NCBI GenBank assembly: GCA_014529385.2
Contig: CM043971.1
Location: forward strand, 84,549,340 to 84,613,339
DNA: 64,000 bases
DNA from: Adiantum capillus-veneris
Lineage: Eukaryota > Streptophyta > Polypodiopsida > Polypodiales > Pteridaceae
Reading direction: 5' to 3'
Under the pieces are notes generated by a model that worked only from the letters and a program-made list of their open reading frames with translations, had not been told where the DNA came from and made no database searches. The position numbers and the translations under genes are program-made. Positions within the stretch are counted from its first letter, which is position 1. Every line of letters starts with the position of its first letter. Of this stretch, positions 47,801 to 56,634 are shown piece by piece.

Positions 47801-49828
47801 AAAAAGAAGACACGAAGGAAGAAGTCGCAGAATACGGAAAATTCAAAGCCAAGTTCCAAAACAAACATAGGAACAGGAGATGACCCCGTGTATATGAATG
47901 ACCTCGAGGATGATTCAGATTCAGTCGAGACAATGGAGACTAGAACCAATACCACAAAGGGAAAGACCGACAAAGAAAACCGTAACATGGAACCAAATGA
48001 AAATCGAATGAGAGAAAACCATAAAGAGCCTCTGAAAACACCACAAGTGTTTCCAAATCCAATCCAAGACCCCCAAGATAAACCGCAGGGGCAAAAAGGA
48101 AAAAATCGTAAAAAGAAGATTGGGACGTACCCAAACCCTGTAGACGAGATTAAGCAGGTGAAACATCTAAGAGGTTTAGTGGAGGAGACTCAAAGGAAAC
48201 TAGAACAAGAACCCATGCATGTAAAAATTCATGACACAGTGTTTCCCACGCAAGTTCATCCACCCCACATGAACCATAGACCGTTAGCCATATCTAGTAT
48301 CATCCAAGAAGGGAGTGAGGACAGGACATCAGAAAGTGAGCATACACCCTTCTTGTTGGAAAGGATGTTTAACGAAGGAATACCTGATCCCATTGAGGAA
48401 TATGAGATTCCATCCTCACCAGTTCCTAGTCAAGGACCTACACCCTGCAAAACGCCAATGAATGTTGCCAAACTAGTGGACTTCATGTCTTCTGAGGTCC
48501 GAACCACGATCATAGCAAAGCTGTATGGAGATCCTGAGTTATTCCTTGCACTTCGAGCATTCCTTAACGGAGAGCTACGAACGGGATTACCGCAGTTTGC
48601 GCAACCAAATAGGCCTGACTCGATTATGATTGATGAGGAAAATCATGTGCAATCACTTGACTTAGATGGACACGAGTCTGTGATCGAGGTACCCATTAAC
48701 GAATTAGGCCAGTATTTTGAAGGCGACGAGTCTAATGCGACCCTACCCATCACTACCAAGGGATTAACTATAAAGGGAATTCTTGATGGTGGTGCGGGAG
48801 TTAGCATCGTTACAAAAGATTGTTGGGAATCCATGGGAAAACCCCGCCTCAGTGTTACTAACATTGTGGTAAAGATGGCAAATGGTACCATAGCCAAACC
48901 TATGGGGTTGCTCAAGGATCTTAAGATCAAAGTTCTAGGACACAAGGTACGACATACGTTCATTGTAATGGATTTCTCTAAACACCTTATGTCATATGAA
49001 ATGATTTTAGGACGACCATTCATGAGGGAAGCACAAATGGTTCACGATTGGTCTAAAAATCATGTCTATTTGCAATTCCAAGACTCTGTCCTTAGAGTGG
49101 ATTTGGTGACTGGTAAGGTACACCCCTTAGGGAGTAAAACCATTATTGATCATCGCTCTGACACCACAGTTCACTCGGCCCCACTACAATATTGTTACAC
49201 TTGTAAGAAGGATACAGACATTGGCAAAGATTCTCCTTACATGGATGTGTTACCGGGTATGACGGAATCAGACAATGTGGATTGGGTCCACCTAGCATCA
49301 ACCATAGACACTTGGGGAAATAGGGGGACGACCTGGGTAACACCTGAGGGGGATGAAATGCGTGTACCCTTAAATATGCTACAAGCAATGCATATCGCTT
49401 CCGACAAGACTCATCCTAAGGTAACAAAGAAAACATACAAGTGGGTCCCTAAAGCTTCTTTAGTGACCATATCTGATGCTAAAAAACAGAAGCCTTGTAA
49501 GAAACGTACCAATCGCTCCAAGAAAAGTAAGAAAATGTTGCGATGGATTCCTAAACGACTATTGGAAGCCCAAGGCTACTATCAAGGAAATGATCAAATC
49601 TGGGTGCCAAAACGTAGATTGTGCTCTTACCTGTCACCTGGCCCATGTAAACCCAATCCTGTGGCTCCAAAACAAATTGAAAATCGCGGAAAGAAAAAAA
49701 TCACAGAATGCTACACACCTGCTCCCGAGCTAGTTTGGGTACCAAAGAAAGAACGATTTGTTCCACTTAGCTCAGGAAGGGGGGAGTCCCATGAAGCTTC
49801 TAGCTCCTCATGTAATACATCCATATAG
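44897..49828 (+). CDS. Gag-protease protein, 1643 codons, with W[VI]PK C-terminus
   Basis: The start MHLRSGRVL resembles the TRSGR start of many plant gypsy gags. A long Ser/Thr/Pro-rich N-terminal region is followed by the gag core at about 450-620 (IEVFEQVCDSLGER, GKAGDWYRTL, VRDFISRLKHL). Four zinc knuckles follow: CSICLGPHSTSEC, CNACGRYGHQAKDC, CYECGGPHRVAEC and CNRCGIDHLIAQC. Three have only three residues between the second Cys and His. A charged Lys/Glu-rich linker leads to the protease, GILDGGAGVSIVTK (Asp1297) and MILGRPFM. The last 130 residues contain four W[VI]PK motifs (about 49440, 49541, 49599, 49733). The frame ends at TAG 49826-49828 but stays open for 83 more codons. Confidence 0.85.
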   Translation: MHLRSGRVLEHEHIEGASVHTDTHYPSTISSRPSTGTQGSTTQDPKIAASDSSSDSEIMEAYPTQNTEREGHAPPEAPQPSTSMFSRFMEILGRATRSEPDADEAREGGGEVESPFTSHVDPTPPKSVHVDILPTSYQEGPVELPSSEVPSRVPLVASKTTGSNIASTSQETVNTSTLEGLFINDHWTYDLHTEVLTDLHSGHAYHVGWIEIVQSTSSATSIEDQQKMICNVIHGIIQSERQNRGVNILSTGPMRFLDTSKAQQPTLSQMETPLMSPMDPSYVISPGVSMQSEPPSENFSFPNLAQPSIKENTVLTPGISLTENVPMTSTVSAVPLPSVIVPNMGPRPYVPLAPYAHMAPTPPIVPLAYAPRVPLPSSYPSGPMPGYVPYPASSTHMPRPVPVPLPHMIPRVPPPALPPHIGDLAAFAQTIGRSIAENMRHASDREPRSKAVQIAKLTQKFNGDEDARKHIEVFEQVCDSLGERNELHKCNALSLTLSGKAGDWYRTLRVDEKTIYPTLRRLFLKEYIREGVLWGVASQLQKAERKEGESVRDFISRLKHLNSRCPVNERFNNNQLLDRFIRGLRNEGIYNGLVIRGITTWEDVTANAIQLEDNLMIAGMRVSTDTRSTSSQAIEYEPMTAKPIANEPKVFETFLTDLTKAIQESLKDNRPPQNSHMYPRREQQWCSICLGPHSTSECPTFRVKFNGTCNACGRYGHQAKDCLMIKRMMANRPPVAWTNAPRAPVLMPTPPVEQLPQHMVPRSQNVVQATPLPPPVLGPQPPHPRVAPMNQVGCEPSNAYADGCEEEIDTSIAYGLDTLEECPIYYMEDCWGQVKPVYQAAALASRGQNINTQARRPPLQCYECGGPHRVAECPIRLQKNAAQMQMNQGSTSAMPILTCNRCGIDHLIAQCPYNPNAPKITPLNLVEIAGVTSPIPPVAPAYAITRSMLQGPGHILEERDTASIIQAKKKKTRRKKSQNTENSKPSSKTNIGTGDDPVYMNDLEDDSDSVETMETRTNTTKGKTDKENRNMEPNENRMRENHKEPLKTPQVFPNPIQDPQDKPQGQKGKNRKKKIGTYPNPVDEIKQVKHLRGLVEETQRKLEQEPMHVKIHDTVFPTQVHPPHMNHRPLAISSIIQEGSEDRTSESEHTPFLLERMFNEGIPDPIEEYEIPSSPVPSQGPTPCKTPMNVAKLVDFMSSEVRTTIIAKLYGDPELFLALRAFLNGELRTGLPQFAQPNRPDSIMIDEENHVQSLDLDGHESVIEVPINELGQYFEGDESNATLPITTKGLTIKGILDGGAGVSIVTKDCWESMGKPRLSVTNIVVKMANGTIAKPMGLLKDLKIKVLGHKVRHTFIVMDFSKHLMSYEMILGRPFMREAQMVHDWSKNHVYLQFQDSVLRVDLVTGKVHPLGSKTIIDHRSDTTVHSAPLQYCYTCKKDTDIGKDSPYMDVLPGMTESDNVDWVHLASTIDTWGNRGTTWVTPEGDEMRVPLNMLQAMHIASDKTHPKVTKKTYKWVPKASLVTISDAKKQKPCKKRTNRSKKSKKMLRWIPKRLLEAQGYYQGNDQIWVPKRRLCSYLSPGPCKPNPVAPKQIENRGKKKITECYTPAPELVWVPKKERFVPLSSGRGESHEASSSSCNTSI

Positions 49829-50077
49829 GTAAAAGCTTCTACACAGCCTCCATCTATAGTAGTGGACCTCTATGAAGCTACAAAAGAATCCACACCTCCC
49901 AGTGTTCAAAAATCACCTAATGAACCACTTCAAGTTCGATCCTGGGAGAGTACCTTACCACCCTTGCAACTTGACGAGGCACCTAGGGTAATAGCAAACT
50001 ACTGGATAAAATCCTCACCTATTACCAACTGGAACAATTGGTTTCAAAGGGTGACAAGCTCATTTCAAACGGTATGA
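49829..50077 (+). pseudogene. In-frame extension of the gag-protease protein after a TAG
   Basis: The same frame continues for 83 codons (VDLYEATKES, RVIANYWIKS, WNNWFQRVTSSFQ) to TGA at about 50075. The even, Trp-containing composition looks protein-like, so the TAG may be recent or read through. No known domain. Confidence 0.5.
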
Positions 50078-51686
50078 TCTACCCAAGGAAGGGGGGAGTG
50101 TTTGCTGACAGTCATCATTCATTTGTTTCCCTCTCAACCTTTTTCCCTGACCTCTCAATTCCAATCTTAGGGAATGTACATATAAAGCTTTATACTCACA
50201 AAAAAAAAAAAACAAAAAAAAAAGAGCAAGAGCAATTAGCAAACGAGTATGCACATTAAAGTCAAAACATTGACTCAGACCTACACATGTCACATTTGGT
50301 ATAGTGAAACAGAAACCTATGCCATAAAACACCTTTGATCCTCATCACTTGAGTGATGGAGGGTAGGTAAGATTAGTACGATAGGAGTGTTTCTGTTTTA
50401 GAGTTGAGAGATTAGCGAAGTTCTCTTTTCCCACTGATGTGCCTCCTGGAGGTATTCCTTTTGTTTCCTAGTGTGTACAGGAGCGTGTTGCTGTGGTTAG
50501 GATTTGGACCTTCATGGAACCTTCAAATCAAGCGCGACCATCGACACAAACAGGTGTTTCTTGTCCATTAGCATTGCCCTTATCTTTTTTGCATCCATGT
50601 TTGTCTGCTTTGATTGTGATTGGTAGCATACTATTCAGCGCATTGGCTTAGTATCCAACATTTAATTCAATGCAATCTTTTGTCATAATCACTTGTTTAA
50701 GGTGTAAAAATCAAGCAGTCCGACTAAGCTAGTTTGACCAAGCTAGGTATTAGAGATCTTCTCTTAATACCATGGGGAATGCCTTCCTAATAATCAATGG
50801 TTACTTAGGTTCTTAATCCGATTTAGGCAGCATTGTATGAAATGTACTAGGGCTTTCTAGTGGGCTTAACCCTATTGACCTTTAGCTTAAGTATTATAAA
50901 GGGAGTTTACTAATGTGATGAGCCTGGGGAATGTAACAGTGTTATATGACCCCCCAAAGTTACAAAATTTAAATGCTGAAAATGAACAAGCAAAAAATCA
51001 AAGTGCCACAATGTAAAATTTTAAGCTGGAAGAGAAATCTCAGCTTGATTTGGTACTTCACTCACATGTATTGCCTATGGTACTAGAGCCCTAGAGGTTC
51101 CCAGTGTGGGCGCTTTTCCCTGAAAAGCAAAAAACCCAAGGCATACAAAATAAGCACACACATCATAATTGAATCAGTGTGAAAAGACCTTGGGGGGTCA
51201 AAGAAAAAGTAATCAGTCAGGCGATGATTTCATGAGAAATTCCTTTTATGGTAGCTTAACTACAAGGTTTTCTAGATATAGCCTCTGGTCAGCCCTTGAA
51301 CATGAATACTTGGCTCTCGCGATTAAACAACTTAATTGACCATAGAAAATTAAGAAGCTTACCCATGGTATTAATATTCGATCTCTAGTGCTTTTCGACC
51401 GTCAAATTAGCGACCCCAGACTTGTTTAATTTTTTGCCTTTACATCTGTTTATGCATTTGATTACATTGCAATTTAATGTTCATTGCTGACAAATTGTTT
51501 GAAATTCTTTTTCCAATCAATGTGTCTACCTAAAACTGCATATGCTTTTTAAGAGAATGCCATTACTGTGCCAATGTTGTTTGATTTTGCAGTGACTGAA
51601 GAAGGCTAAGGACATTCATCTCAAATGCTCTTCCACCTCGACGAACCAGCTTCAACTCAATAGCTTCCGAGGACGGAATCTACATC
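50078..51686 (+). other. Non-coding 3' internal region of the gag-protease element
   Basis: About 1.6 kb with stops in all frames on both strands, where pol would normally be. An A-rich run lies at about 50199-50224. A second copy of GGAAGGGGGGAG (50087-50098) opens the region. Confidence 0.7.
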
Positions 51687-51699
51687 AGGAAGGGGGGCA
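51687..51699 (+). other. Polypurine tract of the gag-protease element
   Basis: AGGAAGGGGGGCA immediately before TGTTAACC, the 3' LTR start. Similar tracts occur at 49775-49786 and 50087-50098. Confidence 0.85.
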
Positions 51700-51996
51700 T
51701 GTTAACCCTCACGGCACACGGACACCCTATCACCTACGATGGACGTGTATTATGTATGATTTAGAGTCAGGTACCGGGCTTGTCGGACCAATAGGGAAAG
51801 GTAGAGTGATCGCCGATGAGAGGCGCACTTTAACTTGGACATTCAAGGGATTAGTTGGTTAAGCATGGGCGCCCAAGTGTGAATGGGGTGAGCTCCTATA
51901 AAAGCCAACTAAACCTAATTTTTACTCATTCTCTCATTTGTGCAATTGAAGAGTGCTCTTGCTCCATCTCCATCTTCTTCTTCTTCTTCACCTCCT

Positions 51997-52028
<32 letters not shown>

Positions 52029-52279
52029 GGAGAGTGTGTGTGCGATCGAGCATTACGAAGGCACGACGGCGGCGAAGCGGTTGAGCGCGGCACGACTGCA
52101 GCTTCTTCTTCATCGCGGCGAGGAATCCACCACGAAGGCGAGCGTAGAGCGGTGAGTGACACACCCTTTGTTTTCTTGAGCTTGCTAGTTTAGGCTTGTT
52201 GTGTGCTTGGAGCCGTTTGTGGCTCGCATACGGTGTATTGGCAAGTCCCTTGCTTCGACAGTGCGGCAAGGAGCGCACA
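51700..52279 (+). repeat. 3' LTR of the gag-protease element
   Basis: 580 bp, shorter than the 5' LTR only in the GA array. Confidence 0.95.
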
Positions 52280-52284
52280 AAGCA

Positions 52285-53760
52285 GCCGATAAAGAGGATC
52301 AGCTACATGTGCATAATGTGGAATCCAAATAACATAGAAGACACATGCTCCCAGAAACCTTCTAACCTCAGTGATGCTAGTGCATGTTTCTTTCATTCTT
52401 TGGATGGCATCTACCTTTGATGGACAAGGTTTCCTACCATATGGCCCGCACATGTGCCCCACAATGAGCACTTCATTGACACCAAACATAGACTTTTTCC
52501 CTGACAATGTAAGATTCACTTCTTCCAACCTAGACAAAATTTTATCACAATCATTTATGTGATTTACCACAAACCTGCGACATCCCTTGAGATCCAAAGC
52601 TTCAACTTTGTCACTTTCTTCACATCCTTTGATAGGCAAATCATCAATGAAAGGCATTGTGATTTGAGGAATAAAGTCACGTAAGACATTATTCATCCCA
52701 TTCATCATATGTGCAACTGAGTTGGTTGCTCCCTGTGGCAAGGTACACATCCTTACCAAACCCAAAGGTGTCCTCATGGTTGTCAAGTCTCTGCTTTCGA
52801 TTGCAAGCTGAAATTGATCATACCCTGAGTAGAGATCCCCCATTGAGTAGATTGCCCTCCCTGCAAACGCCTCTGCAAATTCATCCACAATTGGACCTGT
52901 TCCTACATTTCTAATTGTCACCTTGTTCATTGGTTGCATATCTTGGATGAAGCGTAGAGAACCATTCTTCTTTGGAACTGTGAACCACCTGTTTGAGTAT
53001 GGAGCACAAGAAGGCTCCAAGATTCCCATTTTTATTTTCTCATTTAGTAGCTCTACTAACTTTGGCAAATGAGCCTTTGGAACCGGAATAGGCCGCAGAT
53101 TCCAAGGCACATGAGGTATTGAGAAAATTACCATAGGAGCTACAATATAAGGATCAACACATCCTATCTCATGTGGCTCAAATGCAAAAGCCTTACCATG
53201 CTTTGAAAGCATTTCTTTGAAGCACTTTGTCTACTCCTGTGTTAGAAACTCCTTGCAACCAATCTGCAACTCTTGAAAAGACTCCTTTGTGAAGGTATGT
53301 CCGATCTTTTTAGGATTCCGCAAACTTGGTTGTAAAGAAGCCTGTTCAATCTTTTCCCTGTTGTTGGGTGGTAAGGGTGAAGCTACTGTTTGGCTTTCTT
53401 TAAAGGCTTCTATTACTTGATACATTTCCATAGAGAAAACTTCCACAAGTTCATTTTCAAGATGCAAACTAGACCTCATTATAGCATCAAGCTCACCCAT
53501 AGTATCTACAAAAGAAACTTGTTCACACAAACCCAAAACATTTTCAGTAGGCTCTAGCAACCCACTCTTTTTCATGCCTATTTGTACATTATGCACATAA
53601 TGCCTCTCATATCTCTTCAAATCTTCAAGTTTTGTAAAACATACTGATCCATTCCTTGTTACCAAGGAGCTCATCGAGAAAGTTTCACCTATTGTTGGAT
53701 CAGGCGAGACCCTTTTTCTTTCTGTACCACTGCAATCCCGCTTTACAATGGTACTTGGCC
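52285..53760 (-). pseudogene. Gypsy pol N-terminal part: linker and reverse transcriptase
   Basis: Entered from gag-protease by a -1 shift. 53760-53231 encodes a linker (SSLVTRNGSVCFTKLEDLKR) ending at TAG 53231-53233. The same frame then continues with RT: ILEPSCAPYSNRWFTVPKKN, GDLYSGYDQFQLAIE, TLPQGATNSVAHMM and FIDD (about 52639-52650). It runs to PLYRLL, where the nested element interrupts it. The LPQGATNS box and the overall sequence remind me of fungal-type gypsy RTs rather than plant Tat, Athila or chromovirus RTs. The TAG is the only break before the insertion. Confidence 0.85.
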
Positions 53761-53767
53761 AAAACCC
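53724..53767 (-). promoter_or_regulatory. Candidate programmed -1 ribosomal frameshift signal
   Basis: On the minus strand the gag-protease frame reads ATG GGT TTT. The heptamer G-GGT-TTT (53767-53761) therefore fits X-XXY-YYZ in the correct phase. Six nucleotides later GTACCATTG (53754-53746) can pair with CAGTGGTAC (53732-53724), a 9-bp stem with one G-U pair and a 13-nt loop that holds the zero-frame TAA. A -1 slip joins the frame that carries the pol linker and RT. Function is inferred. Confidence 0.6.
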
Positions 53768-56127
53768 ATCATTTCTCTATGATCATGAAACTCTTTGCTT
53801 ACCTTTGGTAGAGGATGTTCTCTGAGGTTGTCACGATTTCTTTCATGGTTTACACAGACTGTGAGAAATTGGACAGCTCGTTTACCATCTTTGCTACGTA
53901 TTCTAGCATATGTTGAACCATCGTCCATAACCTTTGTTTCCATTCGAACTCCCACAATGTAGGGTTGTCCAAGGATGAGATGATATGAAGATGTATCCTG
54001 TACAAAGAAGTTTTGGTCAATCTTTACATCACCTATTGTCACCTTCACACCTGGACATGCTGCATACAATTCACCGGATGAATTGTTTGCCACTTTTACC
54101 ATCCAACCATGATCTGTGTCCATCGGCCATTTGCACTTGTTGTAGAGACTCTTTGACATTATGTTTATTTCTGAACCATGGTCAATCAAGGCAATAAATG
54201 GCTCTTCAAGATCACCTACCTTGACCAAAGTTTCTGTAGTAGCCCTTGCCCAATGACTTCGTGAATAGTAACTCCTAGGAATATCTTCAACTTCTTCATC
54301 ATCATTTGAGAAATGCACTTGCTTCACTCTCCCACTAGATTGGTAGCATCCTACCACAGCTCCATCATTCTCCTTATTTTGCAGTTGCATCCCTTGTGTC
54401 TTTGAGGTTTCCCCTTCAACCTGTGGACGAGAAACTTCAACAAGGGTTTGCCTTTTTCTCTTGATGATGTCAATGATCTCCTCATGGAATTCACGCTTTG
54501 CAATGCCAAGAACTTCTCCCAGAGTAAACTCAATCTTGCTATTCAAGATCCTTTCCTCCAAGACTTTCTTTAAATCTGTAGCAACCTCAATATCAGATTG
54601 TAGTTTATAAGTTGGGCCTTTTGTCTTACCTTTCATTGGCTCTGTCTTCTTTCCTGTTGTAGACTCCTCCATGAGTACTTCAGGTGGAGATGCTCCTTGT
54701 GTTGAGGGTGTTTGAGAAGGCATTGAGTCGCTTCTTCCCCCACTTCTAGAAGCTCTTTTTGATGGTCCTTCATCAGCATTCTCACGTCTACGCTTCTCTT
54801 CTACAATTGCCTCATTTTGTTGGCATTTTGTAATGTAGGCATGCACTGACAATGAGTCCACTGGATCATTCCATCCTGTTTCTAGACGTATGCAATCACC
54901 TGCTTCATGTAGAATCTCTTTTGTAAGCTTTCCCTTTGTAGCTAATTGCATGACATTTGGCCAAATTTGACCATGATGGTCACTCACCTCTTCATCACAA
55001 AAATGTTCAATTTTCACTCCATAAGTAGCTGCCTCAACTGAAGAGTTGGCATGCTTGGTTGCCATATCTTCAACTAAGGTTTTCATTCCCCCCTTCCCAA
55101 AGTTAGTTCTCAAGGGTAGACCTGTCTCTCTTAAGTGGATTTTACCATCCTTAAAAAAGACATCTTTTAACAAAGCATCACTAAAATCATCACAATCCCT
55201 TCTTACATGGTCTGTACTATCACACCAAATACATCTATTAACAAACCCTTCTTTGGGCTGTTGTCTTTGCCTAGGAAGTGGCCCTGATGGTTGGCCTTTT
55301 TCTTCAAGCTTTGCAAACTTCACCTTCAAGTCACGCATTCCCTTCACAAGCTCATCTAGCATGGACTCATCAAACTTAGGAGCGATAAAAGTAGGCTTTA
55401 CCATTTTGTCAGAAGTTGAGGTGAAAGGACTCGTAGTGTTTACTACCATCTTGTCCCTTCTTCTTTGTCGTTTGGCAAGCAGTGAGACAGCACCTTCAAC
55501 CTCATTCCAGTCGGTCTTTAGTCCTTGCTCAGCATCTTTATCTTCAAGAAGAAGCTCCAAATTTTCTTGAAACTCTTTACCTACAACTTGTAAGAAAAGA
55601 TCTGTCTTCTCTGCATCTAGTGTGGCCCTTTCTGTCCTAGTGAGTTGTGCATAGCGCCGCTCAAATTCCCTAAGTAGCTCTGTTATTGATAGTCCTTGCT
55701 TTGGCTTGACTACCCATTCTAAGAATGTCCTTTTGGTCACTCTCTCAGAGTTCTCCATGAAATATTCCTCCTTTAAAGCTACTTTGAGTTCTTCCCAATT
55801 TCTCCCATGCCCATCTTTAATTTCCCTAACATGCTCCCTAAGTTCTGGAGCAACAACTAGCTCAAAGCTTTGAATCATCTCACCTTCTGACACGCGATGC
55901 AGCTCCATCTCCTTCACATACTCGCGTAAGTACTTGGTTACATCTTTGCCATTGAACTGATCCATTCTGTTGACGACCGCTTGTATGGACTTCGTTGTTG
56001 AAATCTCCCTTCTTTCAGTAGCATGTTGTTGTTGCATGAACACTGCAAATGCTTGAAACATTTGCATTGTTGCCGGGTCAAAATGCATACCCTGTTGCTC
56101 AACATGATCACCCATGGTTACCCACAA
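53743..56127 (-). CDS. Gypsy gag-protease protein
   Basis: The frame opens at 56127; the Met at 56115 (ACCATGG context) is the likelier start. The gag core shows NRMDQFNGKDVTKYLREY and LREFERRYAQLTRTE. The zinc knuckle CIWCDSTDHVRRDC lies at about residue 298. A disordered Ser/Pro/Glu-rich part follows. Protease has FIALIDHGSEINIM (Asp649; DHGSE in place of DTGA) and LILGQPYIVG. It ends at TAA 53743-53745 within the stem-loop described above. There are no internal stops over 794 codons. The primer site is just upstream. Confidence 0.85.
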   Translation of the reverse strand: MWVTMGDHVEQQGMHFDPATMQMFQAFAVFMQQQHATERREISTTKSIQAVVNRMDQFNGKDVTKYLREYVKEMELHRVSEGEMIQSFELVVAPELREHVREIKDGHGRNWEELKVALKEEYFMENSERVTKRTFLEWVVKPKQGLSITELLREFERRYAQLTRTERATLDAEKTDLFLQVVGKEFQENLELLLEDKDAEQGLKTDWNEVEGAVSLLAKRQRRRDKMVVNTTSPFTSTSDKMVKPTFIAPKFDESMLDELVKGMRDLKVKFAKLEEKGQPSGPLPRQRQQPKEGFVNRCIWCDSTDHVRRDCDDFSDALLKDVFFKDGKIHLRETGLPLRTNFGKGGMKTLVEDMATKHANSSVEAATYGVKIEHFCDEEVSDHHGQIWPNVMQLATKGKLTKEILHEAGDCIRLETGWNDPVDSLSVHAYITKCQQNEAIVEEKRRRENADEGPSKRASRSGGRSDSMPSQTPSTQGASPPEVLMEESTTGKKTEPMKGKTKGPTYKLQSDIEVATDLKKVLEERILNSKIEFTLGEVLGIAKREFHEEIIDIIKRKRQTLVEVSRPQVEGETSKTQGMQLQNKENDGAVVGCYQSSGRVKQVHFSNDDEEVEDIPRSYYSRSHWARATTETLVKVGDLEEPFIALIDHGSEINIMSKSLYNKCKWPMDTDHGWMVKVANNSSGELYAACPGVKVTIGDVKIDQNFFVQDTSSYHLILGQPYIVGVRMETKVMDDGSTYARIRSKDGKRAVQFLTVCVNHERNRDNLREHPLPKVSKEFHDHREMMGFGQVPL

Positions 56128-56142
56128 ACTCTCACCCCAGCA

Positions 56143-56162
56143 GATTCACGTCGGGTTCACCA
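56143..56162 (-). other. Candidate primer binding site of the minus-strand gypsy element
   Basis: On the minus strand, six bases after the LTR, TGGTGAACCCGACGTGAATC begins with the required TGG. Its complement ends in CCA and looks like a tRNA 3' end. I could not assign the tRNA. Confidence 0.65.
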
Positions 56163-56634
56163 AAAATATGTCTAGAAATTTGCGGTCTTGCCAGGAAAGC
56201 ACCGGGCTTATGGCTGTGAGAGTTTGTGAGAGAACTCAACAAAAACTATATGAAGGAGTTAAACCATAGATGCCATGAAGACTAGGGTTTGGAAAGAAGT
56301 GCAATCAAAGAAGACTCACTCTTTCTCTCTTGTACTGACGCACACAAAGAAAGAACGCAAAAGAGAATGTCAAAACAATACGAAGATGAAAACATCAAGG
56401 CTATGGTCATATCGTATCATGGGTAATATGAAAGGGTTAATGGATGAGTTAATGGCATTCAATCTTGGCTAGCCAAATAGGCTACGAATTGTTCTTTGGA
56501 ATTGTAGTTTTGTGCTTACCATAATATATATATTTTGTCTAGTGATTGGGATTAATTGTGTGTACAAATCCTCTTGGTTCATAGCAAGATAACTATGCTT
56601 ACATCAAAAGAAAAATTATAGTCTATGAGAGGTA

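Larger units (their letters stand above)
43363..52279 (+). mobile_element. 8.9-kb gag-protease-only LTR retrotransposon
   Basis: LTRs 43363-43948 and 51700-52279 differ by two substitutions and a 6-bp change in the GA array, so the insertion is young. The target duplication AAGCA is exact (43358-43362 and 52280-52284). The primer site TGGCGCCGCTGCCGGGGA follows the 5' LTR and a polypurine tract precedes the 3' LTR. The single long protein has gag, four zinc knuckles and protease but no RT, RNase H or integrase. The 1.9 kb after it is non-coding. It must use another element's enzymes, in the manner of the described TR-GAG class, here with protease retained. Confidence 0.9.
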
